This document shows, piece after piece, positions 8,339 through 16,571 of a stretch of 64,000 nt of DNA. Each line of letters opens with the position of its first letter. The first letter of the stretch is position 1. A model generated the notes under the pieces. That model searched no databases and was not told the origin of the DNA. It saw only the letters and a program-made list of their open reading frames with translations. The DNA lies in contig NZ_FOZJ01000001.1 of the NCBI RefSeq assembly GCF_900114345.1, forward strand, positions 682,001 through 746,000. The letters run 5' to 3'. The stretch is from Microbacterium sp. cf046 (GTDB lineage: Bacteria; Actinomycetota; Actinomycetes; Actinomycetales; Microbacteriaceae). The translations under genes were made by a program, and so were the position numbers.

Positions 8339-10321
8339 ATGGCCAAGCAGAATCCCGACGATCGCGCGCTCGCTGACGACGCGCCCGGTCCCCGCCGCGG
8401 CGTCGCGCGCCCGACGACCGAGGCCCCCAGCGCGATAGAGCTGCGCCGTCGCCAGCGCCGTGAACGTCGTCGGCGCGTGGTGATGTGGACCAGTGTCGCG
8501 GCGATCGTCGTGCTCGTCGCTGCCATCGGCACGGTGTCGACCGTGATCGTGAGCTCGCTTGCGTCGTCCAATACTGCAGCATCGGGCGGGGCCCCTGCTC
8601 CGCAGCCCGAAGAGCCCATCGTGTTCCCCGCCGACGAGCCCGCCGCCGCTGCGGGCGCCGGCCCCTGCATCTCCGTTCCGGTCCTGTCGTCGTTCGAGAA
8701 CGCCGAGATGGTCGCGAACCTCGCCGCCGCGTACAACGCCCAGCCCCGCGACATCAACGGGTCGTGTGTGACCGTCACCGCGGCCAGGGACAAGTCCGGC
8801 ATCGCCGCCGAGGCGGCGGCCGCCGGGTTCCCCGCGCTGGCGGCCGACGCGAAGCCCCTGGTGTGGCTCCCGGATGCGCACACCTGGCTGTCGCTGGCTC
8901 GTGCCAACGGCGGGGAGGCGGTCGTTCCCGCCGATGCCGAGAGCGTGGCCACGTCGGACATCGTCCTGGCCATGCCGGAGCCGCTCGCGCAGGCGATCGG
9001 CTGGGACGAGAAGCCGCCGCAGTGGCAGGACGTCTTCGAGGCGGCCGGCGACGCCGACCTGTGGACGGACCTCGGTCACTCGGAGTGGGGCGCATTCAAG
9101 CTCGGAAAGACGAGCCCGGTCGTCGCCACCTCGGGCGAGGCCGCGATGTTCGCGTCGTTCGGCACCGCGGAGGGTTCGCTGGATGAGATCACGGCCGAGT
9201 CCGTGGCGGACGAATCCGTCAAGGACATCGTCCGCGAGCACGAGCTGGCGACGAGCCACTACATGGCCACCCCGGAGCATTTCCTGTGGCACGCGCGGCA
9301 GGCCGAGCAGACCGGCTCCGCCGCGGACTTCCTCTCCGCGGTCATCGTCGACGAGAAATCGGTGTGGGACTACAACCGCGGCATCACGAGCCGCGACGGC
9401 GTCACCCGGACCGCCGGCGATCCCCCGGTCGAGAAGCTGGTCCCGATATATCCCGCCGACGGCTTCTACGCTGCGGACAATCCCGCTGCCGTGCTGACCG
9501 GCGACTGGGTGGACGCGAACGAGGCGGCCGCTGCGGCGGATTTCGTGCGATACGCCGTGACCGCCGAGGGACAGCAGATCGTGCGCGACTCGGGTTACCG
9601 CGACCTCAACCGCGCGCCGGATGCCGGTGTCGCCGAGGTGGCGAAACTCGTCGCCGACCCGGCCGGCGCGCTGCCCCTGCCCGATCAGGACGTGGTCGCG
9701 GCCGTCAACACCGCGTTCCCCGAGGTGCGCAAGCGCGCGCAGGTGCTCTTCCTCGTGGACGTGTCCGGATCGATGGACGAGCCGATCTCTGCGTCGGAGA
9801 CCAAGCTCAGTGCGGCCAAGGACGCGATCGCCCTGGCCCTCGACCACTTCACCGCGGGCGACAATGTGGGTCTCGCCGCGTTCGCCCAGGCGGAGGGCGG
9901 TGTGATGGTTCCCGGAGCCGTGTCTCCCATCGCCGACATCGGAACGTCGCGGGACGCCTTCCTGGCCGCCCTCGGAGGCCTGAAGTCCCAGGGCGACACC
10001 CCGCTCTACCAGGCGGTCGACACGTTCGCGGCGCAGCAGGCGCAGTCGTGGTCGCCCGATCGCATCACGGCGGTCGTCGTGCTGAGCGACGGCAAGAACG
10101 ACACGCCCACGCCGACGATCGGCGTCGACCAGATGCTCGCGAACCTTGGGCACCTCCACCACGGCGGCACGCCCGTCCTCGTCTTCACGCTCGCCTACGG
10201 CGCGGACGCCGACGTCGCCACGCTCCAGTCCATCTCCAGCGCGACCGGCGCGCACTACTACGACGCGACCGACCCGACCAAGGTCAGTGCCGTGCTCGGC
10301 GATCTGGTGACCAGCTTCTGA
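8339..10321 (+). CDS. Membrane-anchored solute-binding / VWA-domain fusion protein
   Basis: A protein of 660 residues. A cytoplasmic basic stretch (LRRRQRRERRRR, about 35-46) precedes one membrane anchor (about 48-70), so the rest lies outside the cell. Residues about 100-440 look like an extracellular solute-binding fold of the phosphate/sulfate-binding kind, with blocks such as LVWLPDAHTW, TSDIVLAMPE and AAAADFVRYAVT. Residues about 470-655 form a von Willebrand A domain with the metal-adhesion motif DVSGSM at about 477-482 and TPLYQAV and VVVLSDGKND further on, as expected for MIDAS loops. Proteins with this joint architecture occur in actinobacteria, often annotated as substrate-binding and VWA domain proteins; their role is unknown. 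The ATG at 8339 has only a weak ribosome site. A terminator hairpin follows at 10330. Confidence 0.82.
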   Translation: MAKQNPDDRALADDAPGPRRGVARPTTEAPSAIELRRRQRRERRRRVVMWTSVAAIVVLVAAIGTVSTVIVSSLASSNTAASGGAPAPQPEEPIVFPADEPAAAAGAGPCISVPVLSSFENAEMVANLAAAYNAQPRDINGSCVTVTAARDKSGIAAEAAAAGFPALAADAKPLVWLPDAHTWLSLARANGGEAVVPADAESVATSDIVLAMPEPLAQAIGWDEKPPQWQDVFEAAGDADLWTDLGHSEWGAFKLGKTSPVVATSGEAAMFASFGTAEGSLDEITAESVADESVKDIVREHELATSHYMATPEHFLWHARQAEQTGSAADFLSAVIVDEKSVWDYNRGITSRDGVTRTAGDPPVEKLVPIYPADGFYAADNPAAVLTGDWVDANEAAAAADFVRYAVTAEGQQIVRDSGYRDLNRAPDAGVAEVAKLVADPAGALPLPDQDVVAAVNTAFPEVRKRAQVLFLVDVSGSMDEPISASETKLSAAKDAIALALDHFTAGDNVGLAAFAQAEGGVMVPGAVSPIADIGTSRDAFLAALGGLKSQGDTPLYQAVDTFAAQQAQSWSPDRITAVVVLSDGKNDTPTPTIGVDQMLANLGHLHHGGTPVLVFTLAYGADADVATLQSISSATGAHYYDATDPTKVSAVLGDLVTSF

Positions 10322-10329
10322 GTCGCTGA

Positions 10330-10344
10330 CGCCCATCCCGGGCG
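10330..10344 (+). terminator. Hairpin after the solute-binding/VWA gene
   Basis: CGCCC-ATCCC-GGGCG gives a 5-bp GC stem 8 bases after the stop codon; no T-run is present. Confidence 0.4.
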
Positions 10345-10439
10345 ACGGAAATCCTGCGGAAATCCGCTCAGATGCGCCACGATGGTGCGAATGGATGCCG
10401 CTGCGCGCGGTGTACACACCTCGTGAAAGCAGGCAGCTC

Positions 10440-11171
10440 ATGGCCCGATCCACCCGAATCCTCCTGGCCGGTCTCGGCGCACTCACCGTCGTCGGTCTCG
10501 CCCTGGCAGGCTGCGCGAGCTCGTCGGGCGGCACGCCGTCCGACTCTCCGTCGGCCCAGGCGACGATCGAGCCCGATCCCGACCTCGGTGCGGCCTGGCT
10601 GGACAGCGGACGCATTGTCGGCCTGGTCACCCTCGGCAGCTCGACGTGCGTTCCGGGCATTGCGGATGAAGCCACCTACACCGACGGCGTCCTGCATGTG
10701 GAGCTCGCTGCACCCGCGGGCGCTGAGCCGTGCACGTCGGACCTCGTTCCGCGCGTCACGCTCGTCGGAGTCCCTGCCGATGTCGATCCGGAGCAGAACC
10801 TGCAGATCGAGGTGACTGGCGACGACTACTACGGCGAGGTCGAGCTGGAGGGCGTAGCGGGCTTGGATCCGACCGGCGAGACGGACTACGAGCCGAGTGC
10901 GGGCTGGGCGACGGCACCAGGTCAGTTCGTGATCCTGACGTGGGGCTCATCGACCTGCATCCCCGAGATCGCGGATGTGGCCGCAACGGGCCCGGCCGAG
11001 GTCACCGTCACCTACCTCGACCCGCCGGCCGACCAGGTGTGCACGATGGACATGGTGGGTCGTGGCGCGGTCACTGCAGTCAATGACCTCGAGCAGGACA
11101 CCGACGTCGAGCTGATCCTCACCAAGGGCGGATTCCTCGGCGTCAAGCTCCCGATCTACGGGACCAACTGA
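10440..11171 (+). CDS. Lipoprotein with an internally duplicated domain
   Basis: A protein of 243 residues from ATG 10440 (MARSTRILLAG). I prefer this to the ATG at 10395 because it gives a clean lipoprotein signal with lipobox LAGC at about residue 26. After a Ser/Pro linker there are two homologous units of about 90 residues. Unit one contains GSSTCVPGIADEA and a later EPCTSDLVPR; unit two contains GSSTCIPEIADVA and a later QVCTMDMVGR. Each unit carries one pair of cysteines in equivalent places, which suggests one disulfide per domain outside the membrane. I do not recognise the family, and no enzyme motif is visible. It stands alone, with the M20 pseudogene converging on it across a strong stem-loop. 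Confidence 0.78.
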   Translation: MARSTRILLAGLGALTVVGLALAGCASSSGGTPSDSPSAQATIEPDPDLGAAWLDSGRIVGLVTLGSSTCVPGIADEATYTDGVLHVELAAPAGAEPCTSDLVPRVTLVGVPADVDPEQNLQIEVTGDDYYGEVELEGVAGLDPTGETDYEPSAGWATAPGQFVILTWGSSTCIPEIADVAATGPAEVTVTYLDPPADQVCTMDMVGRGAVTAVNDLEQDTDVELILTKGGFLGVKLPIYGTN

Positions 11172-11188
11172 CCGGCGGCACGCCGGTC
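11170..11188. terminator. Bidirectional terminator-like stem-loop
   Basis: GACCGGCG-GCA-CGCCGGTC is a perfect 8-bp stem with a 3-base loop. It starts inside the stop codon of the lipoprotein gene and lies 12 bases past the stop of the convergent M20 peptidase gene, so it can serve both. Confidence 0.6.
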
Positions 11189-11199
11189 GTCCAGCCGGG

Positions 11200-12585
11200 T
11201 TATCCTGTGCGGATCGACGAATGCGCGCGTCCGAGCGTGCGAACGAGGTCGATCTGCGCCCGGGTCGCCGCGAAGAGCGCGTCGATCGAGACCGATTCAT
11301 CGGCGGCATGCGCCCGCGACTGCGGATCCTGGATCGCGGTGATGACCGCCTCCGCGCCTGGGAACGCCTCGAGATAGGAGGCGATGAAGGGGATGCCGCC
11401 CCCGACGCCGATCTCCGCCGCGGGCCGACCGAACGCCCGCGCCAACGAAGCGCTCGCGGCCCGCATGGTGGCGGCGTCGGCGTCGGCCCGCCACCCGCGA
11501 CCCATCGAGACGACATCGACCGTCGCGTGCGAACCCCAGGGAACGTGCGCCTCGACATGCGCGAGCAGCAGCTCGAGGGCGCGGCGCGGGTCTTCCTCGG
11601 GAGCGAGTCGCAGACTGATCGATGCGTTCGCGGTCGGAGCGAGCGCGTTGGCCGCACCGTGCGGCTCGGGCGCCCCGATGCCGGTGACGGTCACCGCGGG
11701 TCGGTACCACAGTCGTTCGGCGAGCGAGCCCGTGCCGAGCACGGCGACCCCGTCGAGCAGGCCGGATGCCGCGCGCAGCGAGTCGACCGACGGAGGCGCG
11801 CCGGCGCCGGTCCCGTGCGACAGCCCTGCGATCGCGGCATCCCCGTCCGAATCCGCCAGCGAGGCGAGCACCTGCACCAGCGCCCCGACCGCATCGGGCA
11901 CCACGCCGCCGAAGACTCCTGAATGCGCAGCGCGGTCCGATGTGCGGACGGTCAGGATGACGTTCAGCAGGCCGCGGAGTGACGTGGTGACCGATGGCGA
12001 CCCGACGTCCGCGTTCAGCGAGTCGAGGGCGATGACGACGTCGGCTTCGAGGCGGCCCGCATACTCGGCGAGGAGTGCCGGAAGCGTCGGGGAGCCGATC
12101 TCCTCCTCGCCCTCGATGAGGACGGTGACCGACACGGGCAGGTCGGATCGCAGCTGTCGCAGCGTCTCGAGGTGCACCGCGATGGCGCCCTTGTCGTCGG
12201 CGGTGCCTCTGCCGCGCAGTCTGCCCTACCACTGGGTCGCCACGAACGGGTCCGACGCCCACTCGGCCGGAAGGCCGATCGGCTGCACGTCGTGGTGCGC
12301 GTAGAGGAGCACGGTGGGAGCGTCGGGTGGACCCGGCATGTGCCCGAGCACCGCGGGGGCGCCGCCGGGCGCTGCTTCGACGGATGCGGCGAGTCCGGCT
12401 TCGGTGAACGCCTGGGCCACGAGCTGCGCCGACCGGACGACATCGGATGATCGAGCGGGGTCGGCGCTCACGGACGGAACTGCGACGAAGCGCCGGATGT
12501 CCTCGAGAAGCCGGCCCCCGTCGATCGGCGGGTCGGGACTCGACCCGGCTTGCCCGCGAGCATCACGAGGAGGGGTGCCGGGCAT
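11200..12585 (-). pseudogene. M20-family dipeptidase gene interrupted by one in-frame amber codon
   Basis: Read through, the frame from ATG 12585 gives about 461 residues, the normal length of M20 peptidases that act as Zn-dependent dipeptidases. The zinc-site segments are present: HHDVQP, the ADDKG bridging aspartate, GEEEIG, and later HGAAN and an IPFIASY stretch. A TAG at 12226-12228 falls between SDPFVATQW and GRLRGRGTADDKG, where relatives have an ordinary residue such as Glu. Both halves are in the same frame and there is no other lesion, so this looks like a recent nonsense change or a base error. A start-like ATG at 12177 could at best make an inactive C-terminal fragment without the first metal ligands. 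An inverted repeat shared with the pucR promoter lies 35 bases upstream of the start. Confidence 0.8.
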
Positions 12586-12619
12586 CCCCCAACTGTGGCC
12601 GATCGGGCGACCGATTCTG

Positions 12620-12637
12620 CTTGTGCTGTCGCACAAG
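12620..12637. promoter_or_regulatory. Candidate PucR-type operator, copy 1
   Basis: CTTGTGC-TGTC-GCACAAG is a perfect 7-bp inverted repeat in the 102-base gap between the PucR-type gene and the M20 gene, upstream of the latter. The core TTGTGC-N4-GCACAA recurs at 14242-14259. Confidence 0.6.
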
Positions 12638-12687
12638 ATCGGAACCGTCGGATGTGCCGCGCGACAGCGGGCGGTCGCACGAACGCG

Positions 12688-14226
12688 CTAGGACAGGAGT
12701 CGGATCTGGAGCTCGGCGAGCAGACGCTCATCCGAAAGGCTGAGGCTGAACCGGGCGACCTCCTGCACCCTGTTGATGCGGTAGCGCACAGTGTTGACGT
12801 GGATCCCGAGCTTTCCGGCGACTGCGCGCATGTCGCCGACCGACTCGAAGTAGGAGCGCAGCGTGGCGACGAGCTCGGTGCCCTCGGCGCGGTCGTGCTC
12901 GACCAGACGGACGATCGGACCGCTGAGGAGGGCCGGGTGCGCGAGCGCCAGTTCGCGGAACTGCTCCAGCCGCCACGTCGCGTCGACGTCCTCACTGTCG
13001 GTGAGGGCGTTCCATCCGCGGCGCTCGGCCAGGAGGAGCAGTTCGTCGACCGTCTGCCTGACCTGCGCGGTCTCACCGAGCGCACGGAACGTCGAGCTCA
13101 TCATCGCGCGGTGCGGCGCGGTCCTCTGAAGCCTTGCGTGCATGTCCGTCACCACGCGCACCGCATCCCGTCGGTGCGCGGTGTCGGGTGCGGCGAACAA
13201 GAGATAGGCGGCATCGGTGCCGGCCGCGACCTGCGCATTCACCCGGAATGCGTCGCAATGCGTGCGGGCGAGCGCGACGAGCCGGCGCACCGCCGCCGCC
13301 CGCTCGTGGGCGTCGGCCGCGGTGGGCCGAAGGCCCGCGAGCACGAATCCACCCTCGATGTCGGTGCCGAGCCTGCCCGCGACCTGCCGTTCGGTTCGTC
13401 CACCGGCCAGGAGGCTCTGCAGCGCAGCATCCCCGTCCGTGCTGCCGAAGGGCGCGCTCGCCGCGTGCCGCAGCAGCGCGAGCGCGGCGAGCTCCGCAGC
13501 GCGGCGGAGCCTGCGCTCGGCCTCCTCGAGCGGCACATCGACGTCCGGCTGCCACCAGATCGTCGCCAGCACCTCGGCTCCCACTCGCGCAGCAACGGCG
13601 TACCGGCGCGAAAGCCCCTCGACCTCGCCGTCGGCTACGCGCACGATCTCACCCCGGTTGAGCGCGTCGACCACCCCGAGGCGACGGATGCCGTCGAGCG
13701 CGGCAGCGGGCGGTCTGCGTGCCAGGATCGTCTGGCTGCGCACCTCGTCGTGCGGATCGCCGCCGGAGTAGGAGATGAGCTGCCAGGCCGGGTCGAGGAG
13801 CACGACCGGCCCTTCGCACATCGACGCCAGCGCATCGGCCAGTCCGAACAGCGACTCGTCCGCGTCTGAGGACGCGGGTGTCCCGATCACCGCAGACCGC
13901 AGGAGGGCGATGACGAGGGCCCAATCGGCGTCCGGTTCGATCATCAGGACGGCGAGCGGGGATTCCTCGGCGCCTGGAGTCGCCCTTGCCTTGATCGCGA
14001 CCGCGACGACGCCCGCGGCATCCGCCTCGGAGACGAGCCGTGCGCAGTCCTCGTCGCCCCACAGGTATCCGGGTGCGACGACCAGCGAACCGGCGCGGAG
14101 GACCGCAGGAAAGTGTACATCGGTGACGATGACGTCGTGGACGTCCCTCCCGACCGGACCCGCCGCGCCGATCACGATCGCGGGTCCGACGCGCTCTGCG
14201 ACGTCGGCCACCTGCGCAGGCGTCAT
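12688..14226 (-). CDS. PucR-family transcriptional regulator
   Basis: A protein of 512 residues from ATG 14226, preceded by GGGAG; a longer open frame upstream crosses the promoter region and is rejected. The N-terminal part (MTPAQVADVAERVGPAIVIG) resembles the PucR ligand-sensing domain. The middle resembles the GGDEF-like CdaR segment. The C-terminus has the PucR helix-turn-helix (HTH_30), seen in LRSYFESVGDMRAVAGKLG followed by IHVNTVRYRINRV. PucR/CdaR regulators respond to small metabolites such as purine breakdown products, sugar acids or amino acids. Divergent lldD and the downstream M20 peptidase gene are likely targets because copies of one inverted repeat lie in front of both. The ligand cannot be predicted. 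Confidence 0.85.
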   Translation of the reverse strand: MTPAQVADVAERVGPAIVIGAAGPVGRDVHDVIVTDVHFPAVLRAGSLVVAPGYLWGDEDCARLVSEADAAGVVAVAIKARATPGAEESPLAVLMIEPDADWALVIALLRSAVIGTPASSDADESLFGLADALASMCEGPVVLLDPAWQLISYSGGDPHDEVRSQTILARRPPAAALDGIRRLGVVDALNRGEIVRVADGEVEGLSRRYAVAARVGAEVLATIWWQPDVDVPLEEAERRLRRAAELAALALLRHAASAPFGSTDGDAALQSLLAGGRTERQVAGRLGTDIEGGFVLAGLRPTAADAHERAAAVRRLVALARTHCDAFRVNAQVAAGTDAAYLLFAAPDTAHRRDAVRVVTDMHARLQRTAPHRAMMSSTFRALGETAQVRQTVDELLLLAERRGWNALTDSEDVDATWRLEQFRELALAHPALLSGPIVRLVEHDRAEGTELVATLRSYFESVGDMRAVAGKLGIHVNTVRYRINRVQEVARFSLSLSDERLLAELQIRLLS

Positions 14227-14241
14227 CCGGCTCCCTCGCTC

Positions 14242-14259
14242 GTTGTGCCCGAGCACAAT
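14242..14259. promoter_or_regulatory. Candidate PucR-type operator, copy 2
   Basis: The core TTGTGC-CCGA-GCACAA (14243-14258) is a perfect 6-bp inverted repeat with the same 4-base spacing as the copy at 12620-12637. It lies 16 bases upstream of the regulator start and in the shared divergent promoter with lldD. Confidence 0.65.
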
Positions 14260-14326
14260 CGTACGTCCGGCAAGCTGGTCCGCAGGGCAATGGTGGCGCC
14301 GTCGGCCCGACCCTACGGTGGCAACC

Positions 14327-15553
14327 ATGCACCCAGCCTCCCGGCGCCTGCCACGCCCGCGCGACCTCGCGCGACTGATGCCGTCGAGGCCGCAGTGGCC
14401 CACGAAGGAGACGAGGCTTCGCCGGGCAGCAGACATCGGCGACCTGCGACTGCTCGCCGAGAAGCGCGCGCCGCGACTCGTCTTCGACTATGTCGACGGC
14501 GGAGCCGAGAGCGAACGATCGCTCAGGGCGTCGGTGCAGGCGTTCGACGAACTCGTCTTCCGTCCGCGCATCCTGCGGGACGTCGGGCACGTCTCGATGG
14601 CGCCGCGGATCCTCGGACGCGAGGTCGCCATGCCGCTCGTGCTGGGGCCGACCGGGTTCACCCGCATGATGCATCGCGACGGGGAGGCCGGTGTCGCGAG
14701 CGCCGCGGCGTCCGCCGGCGTGCCCTACGTGCTCTCGACGATGGGGACGACCACCGCGTCGGATGTCGCGGCAGCCGCACCCGGCGGTTGGAACTGGTTC
14801 CAGCTCTACGTCGTGCGGGAACGGGCCAGGAGCGCCGCGAGCCTGGAGCGCGCACGCGAAGCGGGCATGGACGTGCTCGTCCTGACCGTCGACGTGCCGG
14901 TCGCGGGTGCGCGCCTGCGCGATGTGCGGCACGGGATGACCATTCCGCCGCGCCTGCGGTGGGGGACCATCGGCCAGGGCATCGCCCGGCCGGCGTGGAC
15001 GTGGGACCACCTCACCGGCGCGCCGCTGAGCTTCTCGACGGCCGGTGGCACGCCGGATGATCTGGCGGGGATGATCAACACGATGTTCGACCCTACGGTC
15101 ACGCTCACCGACCTCGAGTGGCTCCGCGGCGAGTGGGACGGGAAGATCCTGGTCAAGGGGGTGCAGGACGTCGAAGACGCCGCCGCGCTCGCATCCATCG
15201 GCGTGGACGGGATCGTGGTGTCCAATCACGGCGGGCGGCAGCTCGATCGCGCGCCCGTTCCGCTCGGGCTCATCCCATCGGTGCGCGACGCTGTCGGGCA
15301 CGATCTCGACGTGTTCCTCGACGGCGGTGTGCGCAGCGGAGCCGACATCGCCGGAGCCGTCGCACTCGGTGCGACTGCGGTCTTCGTAGGGCGGGCATAC
15401 CTCTACGGCCTCATGGCCGGAGGCCACGCCGGTGTCGTCAGGATGCTCGAGATAATGCACGCCGAGCTGCAGCGCACGATGCAGCTCCTCGGCGCGCCGC
15501 GCATCGAGGACCTGAACCGGGGCCACGTGACCGTGCCCGGTGAACCCGCCTGA
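14327..15553 (+). CDS. lldD: L-lactate dehydrogenase (quinone/cytochrome), FMN-dependent alpha-hydroxy-acid oxidase family
   Basis: A protein of 408 residues, the usual LldD length. These FMN enzymes oxidise L-lactate to pyruvate at the membrane and pass electrons to quinone. Family landmarks in order: FDYVDGGAESE (about 51-61), the GPTGFTRMMHRDGE segment, QLYVVRER, LTVDVPVAGARLRD, VKGVQDVEDA, SNHGGRQLDRAP with the catalytic His/Arg pair (about 300-312), and FLDGGVRSGADI with VFVGRAYLYG for phosphate binding. ATG 14327 gives the normal N-terminus. It is divergent from the PucR-type regulator with a palindromic operator in between, so expression is probably ligand-controlled. Other 2-hydroxyacids are possible substrates. 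The MmyB-type gene converges 15 bases downstream. Confidence 0.88.
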   Translation: MHPASRRLPRPRDLARLMPSRPQWPTKETRLRRAADIGDLRLLAEKRAPRLVFDYVDGGAESERSLRASVQAFDELVFRPRILRDVGHVSMAPRILGREVAMPLVLGPTGFTRMMHRDGEAGVASAAASAGVPYVLSTMGTTTASDVAAAAPGGWNWFQLYVVRERARSAASLERAREAGMDVLVLTVDVPVAGARLRDVRHGMTIPPRLRWGTIGQGIARPAWTWDHLTGAPLSFSTAGGTPDDLAGMINTMFDPTVTLTDLEWLRGEWDGKILVKGVQDVEDAAALASIGVDGIVVSNHGGRQLDRAPVPLGLIPSVRDAVGHDLDVFLDGGVRSGADIAGAVALGATAVFVGRAYLYGLMAGGHAGVVRMLEIMHAELQRTMQLLGAPRIEDLNRGHVTVPGEPA

Positions 15554-15568
15554 TCGGACTCGCGTCGG

Positions 15569-16447
15569 TCACCCGGTGTGGGACGGGTTCGCGGCGTCTG
15601 CCCTCGGCTGAGCGATCCAGTTGCGGAGCAGATCGAGCGCATCGGCAGACGGGGTGCCGGGCTCTGCGAGGTACGTGGCGATCCTCACACCTGGTGTCGA
15701 GGGAAGGCTCAGCGTCTCGTACCCGACGGTGAGCGGTCCGACCACGGGATGCCGGATCCGCTTGGTACCGCTCGCGTGCGTCCTGACCGTGTGGGCCCCC
15801 CACCAGATGCGGAACTGGTCGCTGCGCGTGGCGAGTTCGCCCACGAGGGCCATCAGGGCGCGATCGCTCGGATCCTGACCGGCGAGGAGCCGCATCGCAG
15901 AGACCGCTTCGCGAGCGTTCTTCTCCCAGTCGACGTAGAAGACCTGCGAGCGAGGGTCGAGGAACAGGTACCGCGCGTGGTTGAGCGGCGCCGCGCCCTG
16001 CGGAAACAGATGCGGAAACAGGGCGCGGCCGAGCGAGTTGGACGCGACGACGTCGGAGAGGCGGCTGAGCGCGACAGCCGGCACATCCGCCATCGCGTCG
16101 ATGAGCTGCGCGACCTGCGCCGACACGCGCGTCTCGGGTTTCGCACGCGGGATGCGCCGCGGACCGGATGCTGCGCGGGCGAGATCCAGCAGGTGCGCGG
16201 TCTCGGCGTCGTCGAGCTCGAGGGCGCGCACGAGCGCGAACAGGACGCTCTCCGACACCCCGCTGAGGTCGCCGCGCTCCATCCGGGTGTAGTACGCGGT
16301 GCTCACACCGGCGAGCTGAGCGACCTCCTCCCTGCGCAGACCCGGAACCCGGCGCTCCCCGCCGAACACGGTGAGCCCGGCCTGCGCCGGGGTGATCCTG
16401 CCGCGAAGCGCGGTGAGGAACTGCCGCACGTCCTCCCGGGAATCCAT
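15569..16447 (-). CDS. XRE-family regulator with MmyB-like ligand-binding domain
   Basis: A protein of 292 residues. An N-terminal helix-turn-helix (about 30-75, with RREEVAQLAGVSTAYYTRMERG) is followed by an MmyB-like PAS-fold domain, recognisable from ASNSLGRALFP, NHARYLFLDP, DWEKNAREAV, SDQFRIWWGAHTV and HPVVGPLTVGYETL. Such actinobacterial regulators commonly sit divergent to a single oxidoreductase gene, as here with the aldo/keto reductase at 16572. MmyB domains have been linked to fatty-acid binding (family knowledge). The 124-base divergent gap holds two related operator-like sequences. It probably controls the reductase and itself. Confidence 0.88.
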   Translation of the reverse strand: MDSREDVRQFLTALRGRITPAQAGLTVFGGERRVPGLRREEVAQLAGVSTAYYTRMERGDLSGVSESVLFALVRALELDDAETAHLLDLARAASGPRRIPRAKPETRVSAQVAQLIDAMADVPAVALSRLSDVVASNSLGRALFPHLFPQGAAPLNHARYLFLDPRSQVFYVDWEKNAREAVSAMRLLAGQDPSDRALMALVGELATRSDQFRIWWGAHTVRTHASGTKRIRHPVVGPLTVGYETLSLPSTPGVRIATYLAEPGTPSADALDLLRNWIAQPRADAANPSHTG

Positions 16448-16476
16448 GCTCCGACGCTAGCCCCGGCGGTCGGTCA

Positions 16477-16491
16477 CGTGGGAGTCACCAG
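16477..16491. promoter_or_regulatory. Candidate MmyB-regulator operator, copy 1
   Basis: On the minus strand this reads CTGGTGACTCCCACG. It differs from the first 13 bases of the copy at 16528-16544 at one position. It lies 30 bases upstream of the regulator start. Confidence 0.5.
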
Positions 16492-16527
16492 CGGTCACCC
16501 TCACCCCGCGGGTGCTGGGGGCTAATC

Positions 16528-16544
16528 CTGGTGACTCTCACCAG
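16528..16544. promoter_or_regulatory. Candidate MmyB-regulator operator, copy 2
   Basis: CTGGTGA-CTC-TCACCAG is a perfect 7-bp inverted repeat 28 bases before the aldo/keto reductase start codon, in the divergent promoter region. Confidence 0.55.
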
Positions 16545-16571
16545 CGCCGGCACCATGCCTACCGTGGAACC

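Noticed and set aside
13649..15526. A 625-codon minus-strand frame across lldD
   Set aside because: It is a shadow of lldD and the regulator promoter; composition is Arg/His-rich without any fold.
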